NCBI GenBank assembly: GCA_910588375.1
Contig: CAJUQA010000015.1
Location: forward strand, 7,180-71,179
DNA from: an uncultured Odoribacter sp.
GTDB lineage: Bacteria; Bacteroidota; Bacteroidia; Bacteroidales; Marinifilaceae
Direction: 5' to 3'
DNA length: 64,000 nt
Shown here: positions 1 through 7,812 of the stretch, piece by piece
Layout of the letters: every line of letters starts with the position of its first letter
How positions within the stretch are numbered: position 1 is the stretch's first letter
The notes under the pieces: generated by a model
The model's input: only the letters and a program-made list of their open reading frames with translations
Database searches by the model: none
What the model was told of the DNA's origin: nothing
Position numbers and translations under genes: made by a program

Positions 1-1917
1 TTTGTCCACATATTTCCCGGCTGTCGGAAAATCTTTCAAATCGATATTCATCAGCGCGGAAATATACAAGGCTTCATTCAAATCGGGGTGTAACTCCAAA
101 GCATGCCCGAAAGCTTCTTTTGCCTTTTCCGGCTGTCCCGTTAAATAATACAGCTTACCCAGACGTGACCACACCTCTTCATTTTGGGGATGTGTTTCGC
201 AATATTCCCGAAAAATCGGAATAGCCTCTCCATATTTTTGTTTCTTCTCCAACTGAAATCCCTCCAACTCCGCCTTCGTCTCCCGCTTCAGGACACAGGA
301 CATGGGATAACCGTCGACCGTCGGCGCATACAACAGCCCCGCAGGCGGGAACAAACCGGATTTCAACTGATGCGAACCGATATAGACATTGCCCAAAATG
401 GCATAATCCCAATCCTTGGAATATTTCTCATAATAACGGCTATAACAGACCATTATCTGGGTATCTTTCCTAAAATAATAGTCCATAATACTTGATGCCT
501 GTGTAACAACTATCGTCGGGGTGTCTTTGGGGAGTGTGGGCAATATATTTTTCCGGAACCAGTCCGACGACTCCTTCAGTGAATTGAAATAATAATCCGT
601 CTCATAATTTCCGTAACTCTTTTTCAGACCGCCCGCAAACTCATTGAAATAAACATACTCGTTGGGATGATTGCGAAAAGCATGGGCAACCGGCAACGCC
701 AACAACCCTATAAAAACACAACACGGCACCAGTTTCAAATAACCGCGGCACCAGTTCATGATTTCACTCCAGAAACGCGCTGCAATCACTACCATCGGAG
801 GCATGACAAACAACAGGTGGCGGATTCCCCCGTACAGGTTGGAATGCGAATGAATCACCCAATACACCGGAAATATAACGGCAAACAGCAGGAAGAAACT
901 AACCAGCGAAAACTCTTTCTTCCGCACCACCATATAAACCATATAGGCAAAGAAACCTATCAAAATCACTATCGGCATGCCGATACACAAATACTTCGGA
1001 GCATACCGCCACGGCAACATGGTGGACATCACCTGCTCCCCGTCAAAAATAGTACGCAACCCGATACTGTAATTGGTAAACTTCATCAGCGAATCCACGA
1101 CAGCCGTCAAAGGATTTTGCAGGGCAAAAGGCCAAAGGGCAATCGACAACACATAGCTGCCCGCCACTACGACCAACAACACCCCGAATATCCGGCCGAT
1201 AGCCCCGACATGCTTCCCGAACTTATAAAAATCCCGGATGCCGTAATAAAAGATATAGTACAACCCGGCATACATAAACAGCATCGGATAGAGTATCAAG
1301 CCGCCCGAACGGGTGCCCAACGCCAGCGTTATCCCCAATATCAAGCCGACAATACGCTTCCAGCGGAAAACAGGATAAGTGTCAAAAAGCCGCACCGTAT
1401 AATAGATTGCCAACATATACCCCACCGCAAAAGGAACATCCTTCAGATTGTTCATACTGTGACCGAAAAAGCGGGGTGTAAAAAACATCAGCAGCACTGA
1501 CAACAAACCGCACAATCCGCCTCCCCAACGCAGCCCCATCAACCCTACCGCCAATATTCCCGTGGCACCAACCATGCCCCCGACCACATGCCTCAGTTCA
1601 TAATAATTGTCCACCTGAAACCAACGGCAAATCGCCGCCGTAATCACCTGCACGATATTTCCGTACAGATGCAGCGTCGTCTGGGGTTGGTTCAATGCCG
1701 CCTTATCGCCCTTGGCAAAATAATCCAACACATATCCCGCATGACGATGGTCGACAAACTCATCGCCCGTCACACCGTAGTCTTTACTGATATAAGGCAT
1801 ATAGACATAGCAGAAAAGAACGAAAAGCAACATCGCCAGCCGGTACAGCCTTTCGCGACACGCCTCTTCATCCAATCGACAGGATTTTTGGGAAAAATAT
1901 TCTTTTAACCGATTCAT
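1..1917 (-). CDS. GT-C type membrane glycosyltransferase with C-terminal TPRs, 3' end cut by window edge
   Basis: The frame is open from the ATG at 1917 to base 1, giving 639 codons without a stop. After a charged N-terminus come many hydrophobic segments. A GDE motif lies in the first loop after helix 1 (near residue 50), as in the PMT/ArnT (GT39/GT83-like) polyprenyl-phosphate-sugar glycosyltransferases. The last ~70 residues look like TPR helices (pattern W-x-x-L-G-x-x-Y). Inferred role: transfer of a sugar from a lipid carrier to a surface glycan or protein on the periplasmic side of the inner membrane; the acceptor cannot be told. The start lies 23 bp from the inverted repeat of an invertible promoter (1940-2094) whose promoter now points away, so the gene is probably OFF in this copy. 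Confidence 0.75.
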   Translation of the reverse strand, partial: MNRLKEYFSQKSCRLDEEACRERLYRLAMLLFVLFCYVYMPYISKDYGVTGDEFVDHRHAGYVLDYFAKGDKAALNQPQTTLHLYGNIVQVITAAICRWFQVDNYYELRHVVGGMVGATGILAVGLMGLRWGGGLCGLLSVLLMFFTPRFFGHSMNNLKDVPFAVGYMLAIYYTVRLFDTYPVFRWKRIVGLILGITLALGTRSGGLILYPMLFMYAGLYYIFYYGIRDFYKFGKHVGAIGRIFGVLLVVVAGSYVLSIALWPFALQNPLTAVVDSLMKFTNYSIGLRTIFDGEQVMSTMLPWRYAPKYLCIGMPIVILIGFFAYMVYMVVRKKEFSLVSFFLLFAVIFPVYWVIHSHSNLYGGIRHLLFVMPPMVVIAARFWSEIMNWCRGYLKLVPCCVFIGLLALPVAHAFRNHPNEYVYFNEFAGGLKKSYGNYETDYYFNSLKESSDWFRKNILPTLPKDTPTIVVTQASSIMDYYFRKDTQIMVCYSRYYEKYSKDWDYAILGNVYIGSHQLKSGLFPPAGLLYAPTVDGYPMSCVLKRETKAELEGFQLEKKQKYGEAIPIFREYCETHPQNEEVWSRLGKLYYLTGQPEKAKEAFGHALELHPDLNEALYISALMNIDLKDFPTAGKYVDK

Positions 1918-1939
1918 TATCAAAACCTTTCATCGCACC

Positions 1940-2094
1940 AAAAACGTACGTTTTTATGGGTGGGCAAACTGATTTTGTACAGGCAAGAGAATGATTTCCT
2001 AATTTTTTAATTATGAAGTTTTTATACGGATGTATCTTTTTGTAATTTTGCTCAAAATTTGTAAAAAAAAACGCCCATAAAAACGTACGTTTTT
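1940..2094. promoter_or_regulatory. Invertible promoter 1 (Mpi-like sites), OFF for the glycosyltransferase
   Basis: A perfect 21-bp inverted repeat, containing AAACGTACGTTTTTATGGG, lies at 1940-1960 and, inverted, at 2074-2094. Its ACGTACGT core matches the ARACGTWCGT consensus known for promoter segments flipped by the serine invertase Mpi in Bacteroides fragilis. The 113-bp segment between holds a Bacteroides -7 box TAATTTTG at 2043-2050 on the + strand; the -33 position (2021-2023) reads TTT rather than TTG. The promoter points right, away from the glycosyltransferase (start 1917) and into the terminator at 2114-2150. Inversion would aim it at that gene. No invertase of this type is in the window. 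Confidence 0.8.
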
Positions 2095-2113
2095 TATGGG
2101 AAAATCAAAATAT

Positions 2114-2150
2114 AAAGTTCCGTCCGGTCATCGCCGACGGAACTTTTATT
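2114..2150. terminator. Bidirectional terminator between two invertible promoters
   Basis: Perfect 11-bp stem AAAGTTCCGTC (2114-2124) and GACGGAACTTT (2136-2146). It is followed by TTTTATTTT on the + strand and preceded by an A-rich run, so it can act both ways. Invertible promoters 1 and 2 both point into it in the present orientation. Confidence 0.85.
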
Positions 2151-2220
2151 TTAATGATTTATGACTTATCTTAAAAGATGTAACAGACTACTAATCAATA
2201 TTTTTCAGAAGAAAAAATTT

Positions 2221-2366
2221 CACCAAAAAAACGTCCCTTTTTTTGGTGAAAAATCGAGACAAAATTAACAGTTTTTTAAAAGCGTCAAAGTATTCATACT
2301 CAAAATGATAATTTTTTCACATCTCACTCAAGTCCATCACCAAAAAAAGGGACGTTTAAATTGGTG
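2221..2366. promoter_or_regulatory. Invertible promoter 2, OFF for the DUF6261/lipoprotein operon
   Basis: Left site at 2221-2248 (core CCAAAAAAACGTCCC) and right site at 2338-2366 (core GGGACGTTT) are inverted copies, identical over 20 bp. Each site is itself nearly palindromic (CACC...GGTG ends). The segment between carries a minus-strand promoter: TTTG at 2286-2289, an 18-nt spacer, and TAATTTTG at 2260-2267. It points left into the terminator at 2114-2150. Inversion would aim it at the gene starting at 2714. The site sequence is almost the same as that of invertible promoter 3 at 17329-17499. Confidence 0.8.
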
Positions 2367-2713
2367 ATTCCTTTTTTTAAGTGTTTAAAACTCGACGTTT
2401 TTTTTAATGAATTGGTGTGTTTGACGTCTCCATAGAGAATCAACAAGCCCACAACAACAGGCAAGGTGACACCGTGCGGGATTCATAAGCTATAGACGCA
2501 AGGAAGGTATCCCCACTCGGGATAAAGGTGCAAACAAACATAAAGAGGTCATCCCCGCTGGGAATTTTAAGACCGCAACCGCCGGGAGCACATCCCCGAC
2601 CGGGAATACCCCGCCGACAATTGCCCGCTTATTTTCCCGCTCAGTGCCACCTTCCCTACGGCTGACGGCTAAAAAAAGCAGATAAATAATGTCTAACTTT
2701 AAATGATAAACTT
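2367..2713 (+). repeat. Leader with about four degenerate ~41-bp units around a CCCC(G)nnCGGG dyad
   Basis: This is the 347-bp gap between invertible promoter 2 and the DUF6261 start. Within it, short dyads recur at about 40-42 bp spacing: near 2469 (weak), 2509 (ATCCCCACTCGGGAT), 2551 (ATCCCCGCTGGGAAT) and 2592 (ATCCCCGACCGGGAAT). There is no credible ORF. If promoter 2 is flipped, the region would be the 5' untranslated leader of the operon. The hairpins could affect mRNA stability or act as decayed minisatellite units; the function is unknown. Confidence 0.5.
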
Positions 2714-3460
2714 ATGATTACATCGACAAATCTCAAAACCTTGCGCAATCTGGAGGCTTTCCAGGTCTATTCCGACCTTGCCGCGTTTCTGAAACAGGAA
2801 GAAAAAGGCAAAGAATTCGAAGAACCCTTAAAAGGGGTATGCGATACGTTCTATGCACGCCTGCAAGACTATGACACCGCATTGTCGCCCGAACGACGCA
2901 ATCCCCGCACGGCGGAACTCGCCCGCTTGGATGCTCAACGGGACTATATCTTGCGCAGCTTTATCGCCAACCTGAAACTCTACGTGGCGTCTCCCGATGC
3001 CGAACAGGCACAAACCGCCGATATTCTGCTGGCCTTGGTGGACAAATACGGCAGGAATATCCCCGCCATGCCCTACCGGCAGGAAACCGCCGCCATCACC
3101 AATTTGTTGCAGGACATGGACATCAAGGAACATGCGGATTTGCTCAAAAAATTGTTTGCGGAGCATTGGGTAACCTCCCTGCGCACCGCCAACACCCAAT
3201 TCGAGCAAACCATGCTCTCCCGCACAGACACGGCATCAGAATCCTCACCGGAAACAAGCAAAATGGTGCGCGCCACGGTACAAACGGCATTTGAAAAATT
3301 GTGCGAAATGATAAACGCCCTCGCCGTTGTCCAAGGTGAAACAGCCTACAGCCGTCTCATCGACCGCATCAACCAACTGGTCAGCGAATCACAGGACGTC
3401 GTAGCCCGCCGCCTCGGACGCAGCAAGAAAACAGCAGCGGAAGAAGAATCGGAAAGTTAA
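2714..3460 (+). CDS. DUF6261 family protein
   Basis: A 248-residue soluble, helix-rich protein without signal peptide or membrane segment, rich in Glu, Gln and Ala, ending in a charged tail (KKTAAEEESES). It resembles the DUF6261 family of Bacteroidales, whose function is not known. It is the first gene of a two-gene unit: the BACON/FGE lipoprotein starts 33 bp downstream. The parallel unit at 14153-17237 has a DUF4469 protein in the same first position before a related lipoprotein, so I infer an accessory or regulatory role for both. It lies downstream of invertible promoter 2, so expression is predicted to be phase-variable and OFF here. Confidence 0.7.
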   Translation: MITSTNLKTLRNLEAFQVYSDLAAFLKQEEKGKEFEEPLKGVCDTFYARLQDYDTALSPERRNPRTAELARLDAQRDYILRSFIANLKLYVASPDAEQAQTADILLALVDKYGRNIPAMPYRQETAAITNLLQDMDIKEHADLLKKLFAEHWVTSLRTANTQFEQTMLSRTDTASESSPETSKMVRATVQTAFEKLCEMINALAVVQGETAYSRLIDRINQLVSESQDVVARRLGRSKKTAAEEESES

Positions 3461-3493
3461 AAAGTTGCAATGTTGAATTAAAAACCAAATAAG

Positions 3494-5383
3494 ATGAAAA
3501 GAGTATTGTATTTAATTTTGGGCGGAATGCTGCTGGCGACTTCTTGCAGCAGTGGTTCCGACGGCGGGGAGGATGAGCCCGAGAAACCGGAAAACCCCAA
3601 AAATGTGACGCTGGAACTTTCGTGCAATGACCTTGTTTTTGAGGCAGTAGGCGGCGAAAAGACGTTTACGGTCTCTTGTAACGGCAACTGGTCGATAGAG
3701 AACGGCAGCGGTTGGTGTAAGACGGACTTCAGTAGCGGCACGGGCAATTTGATTGTAAAGGTGGCAGTGGATGAATACAGCGGACTGGAAGACCGCAACA
3801 CGAACCTGACCGTCAAAGCGGGTGACAAGACGCAGGTGTTGGGCGTGACGCAAAAGTGTAAGGATGCCATAGTCCTGAGTAAGGACAAATTTGATGTTCC
3901 GCATGCCGGAGAGACTATATCGGTGGAGGTGAAAAGCAATATCACGTACGACGTGAGTGTTCCTGCCGAATTTCAGTCGTGGATTTCTTCTGCACCGGAC
4001 ACGAGGTCTGTGACGACCACGAATTACAATTTTACGATTGCTAAGAATGAGGGCAGGCAGATGCGTGCGGGTTATATTGTCTTTTCGGGTAATTCCGTTC
4101 GGGATACCATCCGGGTTTATCAGACAGACCGCTTGATACTGACGGCGGATACTTGTTATGTATCCCACGCTGGCGAGGAGATTACGGTGGAATTGCAGAC
4201 GAACATCGACTACGAAGTGTGGTATAGTGCCAACGGTATGTTGAATTTCATAGAAACGCGGGCCTTGCGTACAGACAAGTTGCATTTTTCGGTTTTTGAA
4301 AATGGCAATCGTTCCGCCCGGGAAGCAGTCATCATTGTGAAAGATAAAAACAGCGACCTAAGCGATACGCTTTGCGTATATCAATACGGTCGTGGTTTGG
4401 TATTGTCGGAACGTGACTATACAATAGGCAGCATGACTGGCGATACCATCGCCGTGAAGGTGAAAGGGGGCATCAATTATAACGTGACGATTCCTGCCGA
4501 TTTCCGCTCTTGGATAGTGCCTGTTGGTAACTCTTCAGCCTCTTCACGCGCTGCCGCTCCCCGGATGTATGCTTTTTCTATTTTAAAGACCGAGAATGCG
4601 GAATTCCGGGAGGGATATATTGTCTTTTCGGGCAATTCGTTGACGGATACGGTTTATGTTCATCAGTATGCCGGCGATTTTACTGAAACGGTTAAAGGTG
4701 TCAGTATGAAAATGGTTTACGTGAAAGGCGGAACGTTCCGAATGGGCGCCACTTCCGAGCAGGGTAGTGATTATGATAGTGATGAGCGGCCCGTCCATGA
4801 AGTGACGCTTTCTGATTATTATATCGGTAAATTCGAGGTGACGCAGGGGTTGTGGTGGGCTGTTATGGGTAGTAATTCAAGTTATTTTAAATATGGAGAC
4901 AATTATCCTGTTGAAAGTATGAGTTGGAACGAAATTCAAACCTTTTTGAGAAAGTTGAATCAACTGACCGGTAAGAAGTATGCTTTGCCTACAGAGGCGC
5001 AGTGGGAATATGCCGCCCGAGGAGGGAATGAGAGTCGGGGATATTACAAGTATAGTGGTAGTAATAATGTTAGCATTGTTGCTTGGTATGATGGTAATAG
5101 TGGTAATTCCACTCATCCTGTCGGTCAGAAACAGCCTAATGAATTAGGTCTTTACGATATGAGCGGTAATGTATGGGAATGGTGCAGTGATTGGTACGGT
5201 TCTGATTATTATTCCAATTCTCCGTCTGCTGATCCTGCGGGACCGGAAACAGGCTCTGGCCGCGTGTTGCGCGGTGGTTGTTGGTACAACTCTGCGAGGT
5301 ACTGCCGTGTGTCGGTTCGGGACTACTACTATCCGAGCTACAGGTACGGCTACTACGGCTTCCGCGTTGTACTTCTTCCGTAA
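3494..5383 (+). CDS. Surface lipoprotein: BACON-like repeats plus FGE-sulfatase (C-type-lectin-like) domain with DGR-like variable C-terminus
   Basis: 629 residues. A lipoprotein signal ends in the lipobox LATSC (Cys19), followed by a Ser/Gly/Asp/Glu/Pro-rich linker typical of surface-exported Bacteroidota lipoproteins. Four BACON-like beta domains span about residues 38-390. They are joined to an SUMF1/formylglycine-generating-enzyme fold (about 400-629; motifs GGTFRMG, LPTEAQWEYAARGG, GLYDMSGNVWEWCSDW, RVLRGG). Catalytic FGE activity is not claimed, since this fold is widely used for binding. The C-terminus (5279-5368) has the codon pattern of a DGR variable region. Residues 38-170 closely match the lipoprotein at 14153-16369. 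Predicted role: phase-variable, sequence-variable adhesin or ligand binder. Confidence 0.8.
   Translation: MKRVLYLILGGMLLATSCSSGSDGGEDEPEKPENPKNVTLELSCNDLVFEAVGGEKTFTVSCNGNWSIENGSGWCKTDFSSGTGNLIVKVAVDEYSGLEDRNTNLTVKAGDKTQVLGVTQKCKDAIVLSKDKFDVPHAGETISVEVKSNITYDVSVPAEFQSWISSAPDTRSVTTTNYNFTIAKNEGRQMRAGYIVFSGNSVRDTIRVYQTDRLILTADTCYVSHAGEEITVELQTNIDYEVWYSANGMLNFIETRALRTDKLHFSVFENGNRSAREAVIIVKDKNSDLSDTLCVYQYGRGLVLSERDYTIGSMTGDTIAVKVKGGINYNVTIPADFRSWIVPVGNSSASSRAAAPRMYAFSILKTENAEFREGYIVFSGNSLTDTVYVHQYAGDFTETVKGVSMKMVYVKGGTFRMGATSEQGSDYDSDERPVHEVTLSDYYIGKFEVTQGLWWAVMGSNSSYFKYGDNYPVESMSWNEIQTFLRKLNQLTGKKYALPTEAQWEYAARGGNESRGYYKYSGSNNVSIVAWYDGNSGNSTHPVGQKQPNELGLYDMSGNVWEWCSDWYGSDYYSNSPSADPAGPETGSGRVLRGGCWYNSARYCRVSVRDYYYPSYRYGYYGFRVVLLP
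5279..5368 (+). other. Candidate DGR variable region (VR)
   Basis: Codons 597-625 of the lipoprotein. Fourteen candidate variable codons (5285, 5288, 5291, 5300, 5315, 5321, 5324, 5327, 5330, 5339, 5345, 5348, 5351, 5354) read TAC, AAC, TCT, TAC, GTT, GAC, TAC, TAC, TAT, TAC, TAC, GGC, TAC, TAC. All end in C or T, so each is reachable from an AAC or AAT codon by changing A only. They sit in the constant frame A-R-x-C-R-V-S-x-R-x-x-x-x-P-S-x-R-x-x-x-x-G-F-R, which matches the Asn-rich templates I know from Bacteroidota DGRs. Confidence 0.65.
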
Positions 5384-5388
5384 GAAGT
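5371..5388 (+). other. Hairpin just after the variable region (DGR cruciform-like)
   Basis: ACTTCTT (5371-5377), loop CCGT, AAGAAGT (5382-5388): a 7-bp stem with a 4-nt loop beginning 2 nt after the last variable-region codon and overlapping the stop codon. DGR target genes such as that of phage BPP-1 carry a short stem with a tetraloop at this place, which aids retrohoming. Confidence 0.55.
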
Positions 5389-5443
5389 TGAAAAGGTTAA
5401 AAAAGTGGAAGTAGTTGAAGGGCTGAAAAATTGAAAGAGCAAA

Positions 5444-5501
5444 GGGGCGTAGAGTATGCAAGGAGCGAAACGGAGTGAAGCGATGGCATACGTCGCACCC
5501 C
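5444..5501 (+). other. Long structured hairpin downstream of the variable lipoprotein
   Basis: Outer arms GGGGCG (5444-5449) and CGCACCCC (5494-5501) enclose inner arms GTATGC (5454-5459) and GCATAC (5486-5491), with a purine-rich loop. No ORF. It lies between the stop codon and the terminator; its function is unknown. Confidence 0.4.
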
Positions 5502-5518
5502 TGCGACCGGCAAAAAAT

Positions 5519-5550
5519 TGAAAGGGGGGAATTCCCCCTTTCTTTTTTGT
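5519..5550 (+). terminator. Rho-independent terminator of the DUF6261/lipoprotein operon
   Basis: A-run, then AAAGGGGG and CCCCCTTT around a central GAATTC (5521-5541), followed by TTTTTT. It closes the operon before dnaK. Confidence 0.85.
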
Positions 5551-5579
5551 TGTGAAGATACTATGATTAGATTATACCA

Positions 5580-5605
5580 AATTTGCAATTCGCGAATTAC
5601 AAATT
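5580..5605. promoter_or_regulatory. 26-bp dyad upstream of dnaK
   Basis: A palindrome with central AATTCGCGAATT flanked by AATTTG and CAAATT; only one position pair mismatches. It lies about 230 bp upstream of dnaK. It is not a CIRCE element (TTAGCACTC-N9-GAGTGCTAA), and I see none in this gap. An operator for dnaK is possible but unproven. Confidence 0.4.
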
Positions 5606-5833
5606 CAGACAGCGAGACAAATAATATTAACGGCAAATGAGTCCGGCGCGCTGCCGTTCTGTCATAAAATATGACATTTTCTCTCCTGTTCTTTCCGAAA
5701 AAACGCCATTTTTTCTTTCCCAAAACACCATTTCATAAGATGGCACACCATTTGATAAAAGATAAACGTGTCTGACGCAAACCCTCAGACAATAGAAAAC
5801 GAATAATATAAACGAAATAAAATATAAAACATT

Positions 5834-7750
5834 ATGGGAAAAATAATTGGAATCGACTTAGGAACCACCAACTCTTGTGTTGCCGTGATGGAAGGCAACG
5901 AGCCCGTGGTAATACCGAACAGTGAAGGACGGCGAACCACCCCTTCCATTGTGGCATTTGTAGAAAACGGCGAACGGAAAGTCGGTGATCCGGCAAAACG
6001 CCAGGCCATCACGAACCCGAAAAAAACCATCTACTCTATCAAACGTTTCATGGGTGAGACGTTCGACCAGGTGAGCAACGAAATAAATCGCGTTCCTTAT
6101 GAAGTAGTGAGAGGCGACAACAACACGCCGCGCGTGGTGATTGACGACCGCAAATATTCCCCGCAGGAAATTTCGGCCATGATTCTGCAAAAAATGAAAA
6201 AAACGGCAGAAGACTATCTCGGACAGGAAGTGAGCGAAGCTGTTATCACCGTTCCGGCATACTTCAACGACGCTCAGCGTCAGGCTACCAAAGAAGCCGG
6301 AGAAATTGCCGGACTGACTGTGAAACGAATCATCAACGAACCGACAGCTGCCGCTTTGGCATACGGTCTGGACAAAAAAGACAGAGACATGAAAATCGCT
6401 GTCTTCGACTTGGGTGGCGGTACGTTCGATATCTCCATTCTGGAATTGGGTGACGGCGTGTTTGAAGTAAAATCCACCAACGGTGATACCCACTTGGGAG
6501 GTGACGACTTCGACGACGTAATCATCAACTGGCTGGCCGACGAATTCAAAAAAGACGAAGGCGTAGACATCCGTCAGGACGCTATGGCCCACCAACGGTT
6601 GAAAGAAGCTGCCGAAAAAGCCAAAATCGAATTGTCCAGCTCTACGACAACGGAAATCAACCTGCCGTATATCTTCCCGGTAAACGGTATACCCAAACAC
6701 TTGGTACGCACCTTGACCAAAGCCCAGTTCGACCAACTGACCTACCACTTGGTGGAAAGAACCATCGAACCTTGCAGAAAAGCATTACAAGATGCCAACT
6801 TACAGGCCTCACAGATTGACGAAGTCATCTTAGTCGGCGGCTCTACCCGTATTCCTGCCGTTCAGAAAAAAGTGGAAGAATTCTTCGGTAAAGCTCCTTC
6901 CAAAGGGGTAAATCCGGACGAAGTGGTTGCCATCGGAGCAGCTATCCAGGGCGGTGTATTGACGGGAGAGGTAAAAGACGTATTGTTGCTGGACGTTACG
7001 CCGCTTTCCTTAGGTATCGAAACCTTAGGAGGCGTCATGACCAAATTGATTGAAGCCAACACAACCATCCCGACCAAAAAATCGGAAGTATTCTCAACCG
7101 CGGCCGACAATCAGCCGTCCGTTGAAATCCACATTCTGCAGGGAGAGCGCCCCATGGCCAGAGATAACAAAACCATCGGCCGCTTCCACTTGGACAGCAT
7201 TCCGCCCGCCCCGCGTGGAGTACCCCAGATTGAAGTTACCTTCGACATCGACGCCAACGGTATCCTGAATGTATCAGCCAAAGATAAAGCCACCGGCAAG
7301 GAACAATCCATCCGGATTGAAGCTTCTTCCGGACTGTCGGATGCTGAAATCAAACGGATGAAAGACGAAGCCACCGCCAATGCGGAAGCCGACAAGAAAG
7401 AGAAAGAGCGCATCGATACTATCAACAAGGCTGACTCCATGATTTTCCAGACGGAAAAACAATTGAAAGAGTTCGGCGACAAACTGCCGGCAGACAAAAA
7501 GCAACCGATAGAAGCAGCTTTGCAGGAATTGAAAGACGCTCACAAAGCTCAAAACGTAGACCAAATCAATGCGGCTATCGACAAACTGAACAATGTCTTC
7601 CAGGCAGCTTCACAGGAAATGTACAACGCCCAGGCTCAACAACAGCAAGGCGGTGCACAACAAGGTCCCCAGGGAAACCCGAACGCCGGACAACCCAACG
7701 GAAGCAAAGACCAGGAAGTAACCGATGTCGATTTTGAAGAAGTGAAATAA
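5834..7750 (+). CDS. dnaK: Molecular chaperone DnaK (Hsp70)
   Basis: 638 residues, full family length. ATPase domain about 1-385: phosphate-1 loop IGIDLGTTNSCVAV at residues 4-17, phosphate-2 loop DLGGGTFDIS near 190, adenosine motif VGGSTRIPAVQ near 335. Then the substrate-binding domain, a helical lid, and a Gln/Gly-rich tail ending in the conserved EVTDVDFEEVK. It binds exposed hydrophobic peptides in the cytoplasm in an ATP cycle driven by DnaJ and GrpE; neither partner gene is next to it. It is monocistronic: the 5' gap is 284 bp after an upstream terminator, and its own terminator follows at 7770. There is no CIRCE site. Confidence 0.98.
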   Translation: MGKIIGIDLGTTNSCVAVMEGNEPVVIPNSEGRRTTPSIVAFVENGERKVGDPAKRQAITNPKKTIYSIKRFMGETFDQVSNEINRVPYEVVRGDNNTPRVVIDDRKYSPQEISAMILQKMKKTAEDYLGQEVSEAVITVPAYFNDAQRQATKEAGEIAGLTVKRIINEPTAAALAYGLDKKDRDMKIAVFDLGGGTFDISILELGDGVFEVKSTNGDTHLGGDDFDDVIINWLADEFKKDEGVDIRQDAMAHQRLKEAAEKAKIELSSSTTTEINLPYIFPVNGIPKHLVRTLTKAQFDQLTYHLVERTIEPCRKALQDANLQASQIDEVILVGGSTRIPAVQKKVEEFFGKAPSKGVNPDEVVAIGAAIQGGVLTGEVKDVLLLDVTPLSLGIETLGGVMTKLIEANTTIPTKKSEVFSTAADNQPSVEIHILQGERPMARDNKTIGRFHLDSIPPAPRGVPQIEVTFDIDANGILNVSAKDKATGKEQSIRIEASSGLSDAEIKRMKDEATANAEADKKEKERIDTINKADSMIFQTEKQLKEFGDKLPADKKQPIEAALQELKDAHKAQNVDQINAAIDKLNNVFQAASQEMYNAQAQQQQGGAQQGPQGNPNAGQPNGSKDQEVTDVDFEEVK

Positions 7751-7769
7751 ATTCTTTCATAGGTGTGAA

Positions 7770-7804
7770 AAAGAGTGTTCAAGAAATTGAGCACTCTTTT
7801 TTTA
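7770..7804. terminator. Terminator between dnaK and dacB (convergent)
   Basis: AAAGAGTGTTCAA (7770-7782) pairs with TTGAGCACTCTTT (7788-7800), with one wobble pair, followed by Ts. It is A/T-flanked on both sides, so it can serve the convergent genes dnaK and dacB. Confidence 0.85.
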
Positions 7805-7812
7805 TTTCCCTA

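Noticed and set aside
667..1500. 277-residue plus-strand ORF
   Set aside because: Lies opposite the membrane glycosyltransferase, whose frame is supported by hydrophobic helices and a GDE motif; this one is a basic, low-complexity shadow.
2469..2607. Possible CRISPR array (~41-bp spaced dyads)
   Set aside because: Units are degenerate, only about 15 bp are similar, the unit count is low and no cas gene is present.
5384..5833. DGR template repeat or reverse transcriptase directly downstream of the variable gene
   Set aside because: No second copy of the variable region and no reverse-transcriptase ORF is found here or elsewhere in the window; the DGR core, if present, must be elsewhere.
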